Part shown: piece after piece, positions 1-8,793 of the stretch
How the letters are laid out: each line of letters starts with the position of its first letter
Numbering within the stretch: the first letter of the stretch is position 1
Origin: Chenopodium formosanum
Lineage: Eukaryota > Streptophyta > Magnoliopsida > Caryophyllales > Amaranthaceae
Reading direction: 5' to 3'
Assembly: GCA_024500155.1 (NCBI GenBank)
Contig: CM044877.1
Span: 23,144,001-23,208,000, forward strand
Length of the DNA stretch: 64,000 nucleotides
Made by a program: the position numbers and the translations under genes
The notes under the pieces: generated by a model
Database searches by the model: none
Told to the model about the DNA's origin: nothing
What the model saw: the letters and a program-made list of their open reading frames with translations, nothing else

Positions 1-2
1 CT

Positions 3-676
3 AGGATTAAGAAATACCAACCTCTTTTTGACAAATATGGGGATGTGATCAAGGAAGATGGAACAATGTGGAATGAGATGCACCATCATGAAGGGAAGTG
101 GTTAGCAACCATGTCTAGTTTTAAGAGGGACTTGCACTATGTGGAGCGCAAGTATGAACCTAAGAGGAAAGTTGTGAAAATTCACACGATCCCAAAGACC
201 GCATCTTTGGACCTAATGACCAAATGTACTTCTTTAATGCCCAAGTACCTTTTTCATACCCAAAGAAGCGACATGAGTATGTGGAATCTAGTGATGAGTC
301 CGTACCACCTCTTGCTAGGAGCAAACATTAACATTCTCTTCGCCAAACTCCAAGCTATGAATCTTCCAAACAACTTAGCCCAAAAGCCCATTTCCATGTT
401 GCAAAAAGGCCCAGAACTCGTTCTCAAACTGCAAAAGAAAGAGCCCAAAACCCCAAAGCTTCTTCAAGCCAACCTTGTGGGGATGTAAGTCCAACAAAAA
501 GCCCAAGTTACACTCCTGCCCCAGACAGAAATATAAGTAAATATAGGTCAAGCTCATCAGGCCTTATTCCAAGCTATAGTGGTTATAACCCAACTCTCAT
601 GGCCAAACCAAGCAATAAAAGTGATGATCCGATTTATGATCCTATTGAAGATGGTTATGCCCACAGTGTTATTTGA
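3..676 (+). pseudogene. Unrecognised ORF upstream of gag, 3' part only
   Basis: I do not recognise this protein. A reading frame is open from the left edge of the window, so its start lies outside. It runs in one frame to about position 185, shifts by a base, then continues in another frame to a TGA at 674-676. One in-frame TAA lies near 328, where the context fits a CAA to TAA change. The first part is rich in charged and aromatic residues. The C-terminal half is polar and basic, with many Ser, Pro and Lys residues, and ends in an acidic tail (SDDPIYDPIEDGYAHSVI). It lies on the same strand as the Tekay-like gag that starts 170 bases downstream. Because the 5' LTR is not between them, it is probably an extra ORF in the leader of that element. 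It could instead be older sequence next to a 5'-truncated copy. The 677-847 spacer is AT-rich and shows nothing else. Confidence 0.45.
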
Positions 677-847
677 TTGTTTTTGAACTATGTTTTTGTT
701 TCATGTTTCAATAATTGTCCTAAGTTACAAATTATTAATGAAATAAAATGAATTATTTGAAATTTCTCTATGTTATTAAGTGAATTAAATGCTTGTCTAA
801 GTAGAACTTGTTTTTATTTCCAAGTGTAATAATCATACCCAAGAATT

Positions 848-1948
848 ATGTCTCCAACAATGAGGGAACATTTAAGGAGTAAGCGCACTGGTTCCAAAGT
901 TAGAAAGGTCCTTAAGCAGTTTACCCAAATTACTGAGAACATCATGAAGGTGGTGAATAGGGAACACCGTAATCCTGAGCTTGATGCCCATAGTGAAGTC
1001 TTTAAGAGGGTAGCTGCAGCTAAACCACCTGTTTACTTGGGAAAAGAGGACCCAGTCAGCCGTGAAAACTGGATTGGGGAGTTTGACAAGTTGTTTGATG
1101 CTATCAATTGCCCAAGTGAGCTGAGGGTGAACAATGGGGTTTACTACTTGAGAGAGGAAGCTGACTTATGGTGGGCCCAAAGAAAGGATGAGTTGCTGAA
1201 AAGACCAAACTTTGGGTGGGATGAGTTCAAGGAAGCCTTTAGAGAAAAGTTTTACCCTCCTACCTTAGAAAGCAGAAATGTATAGAGTTTGCCAACCTAA
1301 GAATGGGAAACATGTCAATCAGTAAATACTGCAACAAGTTCATTGAGTTGATGAGGTTTGCCCCGGAAGTAGTCCCTACTGAAACCATTAAAGCTCAAAG
1401 ATTTGAGCAAGGCCTAACCTTGACCCTCTAAGGGAAGCTAGGGGGAGTGACTTTTGAGACCCTAGATGAAGTCTATGGCTATGCAGCCCATCTGTACGGA
1501 ATTAAGGGGAGGGAGATGGAGTAGGTGGGAGAGAAAAGGAAGAACCCAGACTCTTTTCACGGGGGTGAAAAGAGGCACGAGCCTAATGGGAATTACCAAG
1601 GGAATTCTGGAGACATGAAGGACAACACGGGAAACTTTGGGAAGGGGAATGGGGGACATTCATCCAACCATAAAGGGAATGGGAACCAAAGGGGTGAGAA
1701 GCCCAAGAGGAAGTGTTTCTGCAAGAGGTGTGAGAAAGACCACCCAGGGAAGGACTGTGAGGGAAACCCGGTAACTTGTCGTTACTGTCAAAATTGGGAC
1801 ACCGTGAGTATGAGTGTTTCAAGAAGGAAGCTGATGTTAAGTCTAGGAAGGTGAAAGAGTCTAGTGCACCTACTAAACCACCTCAGTCTAGTGGATCTAC
1901 AACCAAACTGGAACCAGTAGCGATGCGGGAGGTGCCCCAAAGAGTCGT
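848..1948 (+). pseudogene. gag: gag of the Tekay-like element, broken
   Basis: The nucleocapsid/capsid polyprotein begins with an ATG at 848. The capsid domain, with the typical WW pair in ADLWWAQRKDEL, occupies residues of roughly 60-145. A one-base shift near 1262 moves the frame, a TAA at 1429-1431 and a TAG at 1522-1524 interrupt it, and the frame shifts again near 1793 and near 1908. The 1793 shift falls inside the zinc knuckle: CRYCQNWG is in one frame and GHREYEC in the next. Read across the break, the spacing is the usual C-x2-C-x4-H-x4-C. A basic Gly/Asn/Lys-rich linker precedes the knuckle, and a second Cys-rich stretch (CFCKRCEKDHPGKDC) lies just before it. Frame 2 resumes before the protease, so gag and pol were probably one polyprotein. 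Confidence 0.85.
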
Positions 1949-2490
1949 GTGTTCGTGATGAATAGTTGGCAGGTTGAGTCTGCTAATGATGTGGTAATTG
2001 GTGTTTTCTTTATAAGTTCTTTTCCTGTGAAAGTCTTGTTTGATTCAGGGGCGTCGCATTCTTTTATTTCTAAGGAAGTAGTTAGGAGTCTCAGGTTAGA
2101 GAGTCCTGAGTCAGTTTCTCTAGATGTGTCTATTCCATCTGGGGAAGTGAGGAGTTGTTCGAGATTGTTTTCTAGTGTGCCTATTTCCATCTCTGGGGTT
2201 GAGTTTCTGGTTGATTTGATCGAGTTTGACTTGAATGACTTTGATGTGATTCTGGGTATGGATTGGTTGGGAAAGTATGAAGCAAAAATTGATTGTGCGG
2301 CTGAAAAGGTCACCTTGACTAGCCCAAGTAAGACCAAAGTGGTGTATAAAAAGGAAGGGAAAATCTCAGGGTTGAGAATTGTGTCTGCATTGCAACTACA
2401 GAAGCTGGTTAAGAAGGGTTGTCCTTCGTTTTTGTGTAGTGTTCAAGAGGTTGAAAGTGAGGAAAAGAAAGGTGAAGAGGGTATTCCTGT
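1949..2490 (+). pseudogene. pol: Retropepsin (aspartic protease) of the Tekay-like pol
   Basis: This domain cleaves the Gag-Pol polyprotein. The active-site motif DSGASHSF is intact (Asp codon at 2042-2044), preceded by the hydrophobic strand VKVLF. The second strand/flap region VILGMDWL, typical of plant Ty3/gypsy proteases, follows near 2250. This stretch is one uninterrupted frame that continues into the reverse transcriptase until the TAG at 2696-2698. It follows gag after a frameshift near 1908 and has no start codon of its own that need be used. The domain itself looks intact; the gene as a whole is not. Confidence 0.85.
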
Positions 2491-3388
2491 TGTAGAAGAG
2501 TTTCCCGATGTGTTTCCGGATGAGATTCCTGGTATGCCACCAGTGAGGGATGTTGAGTTCACTATCGATTTAGTGCCTGGAACTGGACCTATTTCTAAGG
2601 CTCCATATAGGATGGCTGCAGCTGAGTTGAGGGAGTTGATGACCCAGTTGGATGATTTGTTGGAGAAAGGTTATATTAGGCCTAGTTCATCACCCTAGGG
2701 AGCTCTAGTATTGTTTGTGAAGAAGAAAGATGGAAGTATGAGGTTGTGTATAGATTATCGAGAGTTGAACAAGTTGACAGTGAAGAATAAGTATCCATTA
2801 CCAAGGATTGATGATTTGTTTGACCAGTTGAAAGGAGCAGGGGTATTCTCAAAGATAGATTTGAGATCGGGTTATCACTAGTGGAGAATTACGGAGCAAG
2901 ATATTGCAAAGAGTGCTTTCAGGACCCGTTATGGTCATTATGAGTTCACAGTTATGCCATTTGGTTTGACCAATGCATCTGTACTGTTCATGGACTTGAT
3001 GCATAGGATTTTCAGGCCATACTTGGACAAGTTTGTAGTGGTGTTTATTGATGATATTTTAATATATTCAAAGGATGAAGAAGAGCATAAGGAGCATTTG
3101 AGACCAGTGTTGTCATGTTTAAGAGAACATCAGTTGTATGCTAAGTTGTCTAAGTGTGAGTTTTGGTTGGAGAAAGTAGAATTTTTGGGCCATGTGATTT
3201 CCAAGGACAGAGTTTCAGTGGACCCAAGCAAGATTCGAGCTGTGAGTGATTGGCTAACCCCAAAGAATGTGTCGGATGTAAGGAGTTTCTTGGGTTTAGC
3301 AGGCTATTACAAAAGGTTTGTGAAGGATTTTTCAAGGATCGCGAAGCCCATGACAAGTTTGATGAAAAAGGAGCATAAGTTCTCATAG
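2491..3388 (+). pseudogene. pol: Reverse transcriptase of the Tekay-like pol
   Basis: The RNA-dependent DNA polymerase domain shows the plant gypsy landmarks in order: VVEEFPDVFPDEIPGMPP at the start, the palm motif CIDYRELNKLTVKNKYPLP near 2745, MPFGLTNAS at 2954, and the catalytic FIDD at 3044-3055. Three in-frame stops break it. TAG 2696-2698 sits where relatives have Trp, TAG 2879-2881 where Gln is usual, and TAG 3386-3388 where Trp is usual. Each is explained by one C-to-T or G-to-A change. The frame is otherwise continuous with the protease and RNase H. Confidence 0.88.
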
Positions 3389-3862
3389 ACCCAAGAGTAT
3401 GAGGAGGCATTTAAGATCTTGAAAGAAAGGTTAACCACAGCACCTATGCTGGCTTTGCCGGATGGGAGTGATCTATATGACGTGTATAGTGATGCATCGA
3501 GGTTGGAATTGGGATGTGTGTTGATGCAGAATCAAAGGGTGATTGCGTATGCCTCGAGGCAGTTGAAGTTTCACGAAGGGAATTACCCAACCCATGATTT
3601 GGAGTTAGCTGCAATAGTGTTTACCTTGAAGATTTGGAGACATTACTTGTATGGGGTGACTTGTAGGATTTTCACGGATCATAAGAGTTTGAAGTACATT
3701 TTCACCCAAACGCACTTGAATGGGGGACAGAGACGATGGTTAGAGTATATGAGTGATTATACATTGGATATTCAATATAATGAAGGAAAGGATAATGTGG
3801 TGGTAGATGCTTTGAGCAGAAAGTCAGAACATACGGTGAATGTGATGGTAGTCCTAGATTAA
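3389..3862 (+). pseudogene. pol: RNase H of the Tekay-like pol
   Basis: This domain degrades the RNA strand of the RNA-DNA hybrid during reverse transcription. It shows DVYSDASRLELGCVLMQ (first catalytic Asp), then HDLELAAIVFTLKIWRHYL with the catalytic Glu, then FTDHKSLKYIF with the next Asp, and ends with DNVVVDALSRK. It is uninterrupted from 3389 until a TAA at 3860-3862, which precedes the integrase in the same frame; the context (VVLD, stop, LCVEFHK) fits an ancestral Gln. This is the ordinary gypsy RNase H, and there is no second RNase H here, unlike in the Tat elements of this window. Confidence 0.87.
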
Positions 3863-4960
3863 TTGTGTGTGGAATTTCATAAGTTGAACTTGGAGGTGAT
3901 GGAACATGGTGGAGTGGCAAGGATGTTGAATGCCTTGGTGGTTCAACCATCCATTTATGATGAGATAAGGGATAGTCAATTGGAAGATGAGAAGTTAAAA
4001 GCAATCAAGAAGAAGATTGATAAAGGGCAAGTGTCGGATTTCACCATTTGTGATGAGGGAAGTATTCGTTTTAAGGGAAGATGGTGTGTGCCGCAAAATC
4101 GTAGTGATTTGAAGCAAAGATTGATAGAAGAAGCCCATAATTCTCCTTATTCAATGCATCCTGGAGGGGATAAGTTGTATAAGGACATGAAGAAGACTTT
4201 TTGGTGCCCCAATACGAAGAAAGAAGTGGCTGAATTTGTTGCTAAGTGTTTGACATGTCAGAAGGTGAAGATTGAGCATCGTAGGCCTCAAGGAAAGGTC
4301 CAATCCTTGGAGGTGCCCAAGTGGAAATGGGATTCGATTTCTATGGATTTTTGTGGGAGCTTTGCCAAAGACCAAGGCACGAAATGACACTATTTGGGTG
4401 ATAGTGGACAGGTTGACGAAGTCAGCGGCGTTCATACCCATGAGAAGTACTTGGACCATGGATCAGTTAGGAAGAGCTTATGTGAAGTTTGTGCTGAAAT
4501 ACCATGGGGTACCCACGGATATCATTTCGGATAGAGATTCAAGATTTTTGTCTAACTTTTGGCAAAGTTTGCAAAAGGCGATGGGAACTAAGTTGTTAAT
4601 GAGCACAACATTTCATCCTGCGACAGATGGTCAGACAGAAAGAACGATTCAGACATTAGAGGACATGTTAAGAGCTTGTGTGATGGACTATCAAGGGTCT
4701 TGGGGAGACCACTTGTATTTGATAGAGTTCTCTTATAACAACAGTTACCATGCAAGCATTGGGATGACACCGTTTGAAGCTTTGTATGTCAAAAGTGTAG
4801 AAGTCCAGTATGTTGGAATGATATAAGTAAGACTATGGTTCTTGCACCAGAGATGATTGAGGATATGGTGAAGCAGGTTAAGTTGATCCAAGAAAAGATT
4901 AAAGAGGCCCAAGATTGACAGAAGAGTTACGCTGATCTGAAAAGGAGGGAAGAGGAGTAC
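3863..4960 (+). pseudogene. pol: Integrase of the Tekay-like pol
   Basis: This domain inserts the cDNA into the genome. The HHCC zinc-binding region is at 4130-4262 (the His pair in AHNSPYSMHPGG, the Cys pair in CLTCQ). The catalytic DDE residues can be placed: Asp in SISMDF, Asp in IISDRDSRF, Glu in DGQTERTIQ. An inserted base near 4355 shifts the frame, so that the strand after MDF continues in the next frame as LPKTKARNDTIWVIVDRLTK. A second shift near 4789 returns to the first frame, where the GRKCRSP-like segment reads CQKCRSPVCWND. A TGA at 4916-4918 probably replaces a CGA Arg codon. The core residues survive but the frame does not. Confidence 0.86.
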
Positions 4961-5473
4961 GAAGTAGGAGAAAAGGTTTTGTTGAAAATTTCACCCATGA
5001 AAGGTGTGATGAGGTTCGGGAAGAAAGGGAAATTAAGCCCAAAGCACATAGGGCCTTATGAGATCATTCAGAAAGTGGGAAAAGTGGCTTATAAGTTGGA
5101 TTTGCCTAACGAGTTTGAAAGGGTTCACAATGTGTTCCATGTGAGCCAAATCCAAAAGTATATTCCTGATGTGACACATGTGTTACACCCAGAAACCATT
5201 GAGATGGATGAGAATTTGACTTATGAAGAAAGACCAGTAAAGATTCTTGACTCTAAGGTCAGGAGCACAATGAACAAGGATGTGAGCATTGTGAAAGTAT
5301 TGTGGTCAAATCAGAAAACTGAAGAGGTAACATGGGAAGCTTAGGCAGATAAGAGGAAACGTTACCCAGAACTGTTGCCTAAGGTTAGTGGTCGAGTTAC
5401 GGGGGCGTTACTCCTTTTAACGGGGGTAGAAGGCGATAGAGTTTCGCGCGTCTACTTTTCAAGTCATTTTTAG
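4961..5473 (+). pseudogene. pol: C-terminal integrase and chromodomain of the Tekay-like pol
   Basis: The GPY/F-type segment (HIGPYEIIQKVGKVAYKLDL) is followed by VHNVFHVSQIQKYIPD and then a chromodomain around 5225-5370. The chromodomain shows the expected aromatic and acidic positions in VKILDSKVRS, VKVLWSNQ and EEVTWEA. In chromoviruses this domain is thought to direct integration toward particular chromatin. A TAG at 5342-5344 lies inside it, after which the frame reads ADKRKRYPELLPK and ends at TAG 5471-5473. The 5474-5593 stretch is untranslated. Confidence 0.85.
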
Positions 5474-5593
5474 TGATTTCAAGTCTTATTTAAGTTTAAT
5501 TGGAGTCTTGAGTCAAGTTAGGATGTGCATGAACCAATAATTTCAAAATGATTTTCGTTTCTTTTGGCTAAGTTTCGGGTCGAAACTTATTTT

Positions 5594-5606
5594 AAGGGGG
5601 GTAGAC
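5594..5606 (+). other. Polypurine tract of the Tekay-like element
   Basis: The purine run AAGGGGGGTAGA stands immediately before the expected start of the 3' LTR and would prime plus-strand DNA synthesis. The LTR start (TGTAATATCCCG) is found not here but at 33962, because Tat#1 inserted at this boundary. The five bases before Tat#1 are ACTAT (5605-5609), and those after it are ACTGT (33960-33964). This is a target duplication with one transition, which overlaps the first bases of the Tekay LTR. Confidence 0.8.
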
Positions 5607-6119
5607 TATTGTAGGGAATAAATTTCAAGCCATTAATCCCACTAGCTTGAACCCCACTGTGATCATACACTAAAGTACGGTGGCGTCCAAAAGGGAAGAA
5701 GATAGAGCAAAAGAGTCGCCAACAAATTTTTTTAGGAACTTGTAAAACGTTCACGAGGTGAAGGTTACACCCCTTAACGATCCAAGAGATCATCAACTCC
5801 ATAAGGTCATGAACCAAATAAGGGTTCGGGGATGATGGTACAAATCCAACCTAAAAGAGATTGAACCTGCCCTAATAATAGGCCTCTACTTTATTCTGAT
5901 CGTATTCATGTGCGCTTTCTGACTAACATGCAATCAATAGGATTAACCCTAAACCTGTTTAATCTATGTTGGTTGAATTTAATTCACAAATAAATCTATT
6001 ATTGGCGATCACTTGAATTATAATCACAATTAACCCTAACAAGATTATTAATTATCTTATTAAGCGTGATTACAAGTACAAAATTCCCTTTAAACATGCA
6101 TAAAACGTGTGATCAAGCA

Positions 6120-6345
6120 ATAAATATAAATATCAAGCAACATAATAATAATCAACATTACAACAATAAAATTATAATCATCATCAAGATAATAATCATC
6201 ATAAAAATAATAATCATAATAATAATCATCATAAATAAAATCATCATCAAAATAATAACAATAATATTCATAATCATTATAACAATTATAATCATAATCA
6301 TGTTCATGTTAACATTAAAGCATAATAATAATAATAGCAAGATCC
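6120..6345. repeat. AAT/ATC simple repeat inside the Tat LTR
   Basis: About 220 bases of imperfect AAT, ATC and ATA units with almost no G. The same block occurs at the same relative place in the other Tat LTRs (about 32395-32600, 40195-40275, 44590-44720, 46680-46750 and 63855-63965) but differs in length and unit order each time. It is a fast-changing microsatellite. Protein translations of this block are meaningless. Confidence 0.85.
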
Positions 6346-6944
6346 TGGCATGATACTAACAAGATTAATAACAAACCCTAGCATGTCACTAAGCAATAAA
6401 AATCAAATCTTTAGCCCTAACATGATACTAACAATCATAAATATTAGGAAGAGAATAGGAAGCATCACAACAATCATATTAAATGTTAAAATTACCCTAG
6501 ACATGATACTAGGAATATCATAATAATAATATAAATATGATCTCTACATCATAACATCAATAAAAATCATTAAAGTACTTACTTTGATGCCTCGTACCTC
6601 TTTCTAATAACAAAATACACACGTTAGTAACTTCAAGGAAAGTAATAAATCAAACAATCAAATTAAATAATTGAAATAGAGATTTGGGACCAAACCCTCA
6701 GAAATTAAAACCTTTCACGTCTAGGGCGAAGGCAACTTCGAATATGGCTAGGTGTTACTAGATCTCGCGAATGCGGAATTTTGTATGAAAACAAGGTAAG
6801 AAAGAATGAAAGAAAGAGATGAATGAATTAGAGAATGCTAAAGAAAAACTTGTGAATGAAAATCGATTGTTGATGAATCGTGAGAATTCGTGGTCGGTGA
6901 TGAATGAAAATCAATTGGTCAATCAAAACGGAGTTTTTAATACG

Positions 6945-7110
6945 ATATTTATAGAGAAAATCAGCCAAAAAGATAAATTAGACAAAAAAAGAGTCTGACG
7001 CTCAGAAAACTGAGATGGCGCCAACCCTGGCTAGCTGGCGCCAGGCACCAGCACTAGCGCCAGGCGCCAATGGCTAGCGCCAGGCGCCAGGGCCTGGGGT
7101 CAGACGCCAA
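6945..7110 (-). promoter_or_regulatory. LTR promoter of Tat#1: TATA box with upstream GGCGCC cluster
   Basis: On the minus strand CTATAAATATCG (6945-6956) is a strong plant TATA box. About 60-155 bases upstream of it (7015-7110) lie repeated copies of GGCGCC and near-copies such as AGCGCCAGGCGCCA. The same arrangement is present in the 5' LTR (TATA near 33204-33215, cluster 33271-33388). The TATA assignment is by position and sequence; the role of the cluster is inferred. Confidence 0.7.
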
Positions 7111-7682
7111 GCTCAAATTTAACGCGTTTTCGAAAATCCGATAAGTTTACCGTACTGGAGGATAAAATAATATAATTTCTTCGAAAATGCTATTTGATTT
7201 TGATTAAAACTCTGAAAAGTCAACAAAAGTCAATTTATCAATGCTAATTGAATTAGGAATGAAAAGAACCTTCTAGAAGAATCTAGAAGACCAAAACCAT
7301 TCCTAATTGCATTAGGAATGATAAATCTTATTAGGCCCTCCCCTAGATCATTGGGCTATACATAAAGCTCAAACCGGGCCCAGTTTGGTAAATTAGCCAT
7401 AACTTCCTCAATATTCATCGGAATTGGGCTTATAATATATCGTTGGAAAGGTCTTTGCAAGCCCCATCCAACTAAACTACTATTGGACCCATATCATGGA
7501 CCAACCAAACTGGATTGGCTGTTTTCTCAAAATAAGTTTTCAGGAACAGAGAGAAGAGAAAAGAAAATAAAACTTTTCGCAACACTAGACTTTCCACACT
7601 TTCGCTTCATTCGATTATGATTCGACGCGAAAGGTACTCATCACTGGGTTTGATTTTGGGGAGACACAAATGGGTGTCTACA

Positions 7683-7697
7683 GAAGCCCCCACTTTG
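7683..7697 (-). other. Polypurine tract of Tat#1
   Basis: On the minus strand AAAGTGGGGGCTTC directly precedes the LTR start TGTAGACACC. The same purine tract borders the Tat#2 LTR (37615) and the Tat#4 LTR (41592). This fixes which LTR is the 3' one. Confidence 0.85.
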
Positions 7698-8650
7698 ACT
7701 GAGTTTGGAGAAACGCAAGTTTTGAAAACAAAAGTCAAAGTATCGATAGGGACGGAGAATGATTCAAAACGTTCTGCGATCCTAAATCACTCTTGCAACG
7801 ACGATACCTTCAAACTATCGTTAGTTAAACAGATAAAAGAGTTAAGAAACGTGTATCTTGCACCGTCGAGCACACGTCACTGATAGTAACCGATTGTCTT
7901 GATGACCTCTACAAGCTAGAGAGTGCCATCCCGCTTGAAAACTGCAACGCCTGTAACTGCTTCCAACTAGAAGATTGCTTCGCCAGAAACGATCCTCCCC
8001 CGCTATGATAATATTCCACGTCCAAGGGAACACTATCAAAGATTATTTCTCTTGAAACAATCCTCATCTGCATTGATAATATTCCACATCCTAGGGAACA
8101 TCATCAAAGATTATTTCTCTTAAAACAATCCCCATCCGCATTATAATCATCTTCCATGCCTAAGGGAATATGATCGAAGACAACTTCGCCCGAAATTACC
8201 TCCAGGTTTGTGACAACTCTCCGCAAGCTAGGGAATGTTGTCGAAGATATCTTCTCTTGAAGTCCCCTTTATTTGATGCGACAATTTCCTAAAGGAAAAT
8301 ACCGAAGATCCACGCTTGTCGATTTTTAAAAGTTCGCCTGAACTTTGCTTCCGCTATGCCTGTACGTCGGCGCTCTTTTGCTTTTGAATCTATATGTCGG
8401 TGCTCTTTTGCTTTTGAACCTATATGTTGGTGCTCTTTTGCTCTTGAACCTATATGTCGGTGCTCTTTTGCTTTTGAGCCAATGCTTAGGCGCTTTAAGC
8501 TAAGTGAGACGATCTCTTATCAGGTCGATCACTTTATGTAACCAAACCGATTACTAAATCATGTCAAATGCTTAGAGGGGTAACTAGCGTACAAAGGAAC
8601 CCAAAAATATGTTGCAGAAGACTAGCACAACCTCAACAGGTGGATCGGTG
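7698..8650 (-). repeat. Tat#1 3' untranslated region with two kinds of tandem repeat
   Basis: No gene is visible. From about 7905 to 8280 a degenerate unit of roughly 75-80 bases repeats about four times; its core reads like TTCCACATCCTAGGGAACA followed by GAAGATTATTTCTC. From 8356 to 8485 a unit of about 30 bases (core TATATGTCGGTGCTCTTTTG) repeats four times. The equivalent part of Tat#4 and Tat#2 carries different repeats. This fits the hypervariable 3' region known from Tat/Ogre elements. Confidence 0.75.
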
Positions 8651-8793
8651 CTTTGGCGTCGCTTGAAAAACCATCAGCGCCACCTATTTAGCGTTAGCGC
8701 CTGACACTGATGTTGGCGCCAGGCGCCAAGCCTAATTTGTGACACCAATGCATATGGCCTGGCGCCAGTACGGGGACTTCCTTAAATACCCCT
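8651..8793 (+). promoter_or_regulatory. Putative promoter of antisense gene A: GGCGCC cluster and TATA-like box
   Basis: GGCGCC-type palindromes occur at about 8714-8726 (GGCGCCAGGCGCC) and 8761-8766, with GGCGTC and AGCGCC variants from 8655. CTTAAATACCCC follows at 8781 as a TATA-like sequence. A C/T-rich leader and a splice donor come next, as expected for a plant gene start on the plus strand. This is inferred from sequence only; there is no evidence here of transcription. Confidence 0.5.

Larger units (their letters stand above)
5610..7682 (-). repeat. 3' LTR of Tat#1 (2073 bp)
   Basis: It starts TGTAGGGAAT and ends GTGTCTACA on the plus strand, forming TG...CA termini. It matches 31871-33959 nearly base for base over its length. 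It contains an AAT/ATC microsatellite (about 6120-6345), a minus-strand TATA box (CTATAAATATCG, 6945-6956) and a GGCGCC-rich block (7015-7110) just upstream of it in element orientation. Several AACCCTA-type boxes are scattered from 5940 to 6500. Confidence 0.95.

Noticed and set aside
6066..6353. Ile/Asn-rich frames in the AT microsatellite
   Set aside because: Translation of an AAT/ATC simple repeat that varies between LTR copies.
7015..7110. GGCGCC clusters as multiple primer-binding sites
   Set aside because: TGGCGCC resembles the start of the Athila PBS, but the Tat elements have a clear TGGCGACTCC-type PBS next to the LTR. The clusters lie in LTRs, leaders and 3' regions where a PBS cannot act.
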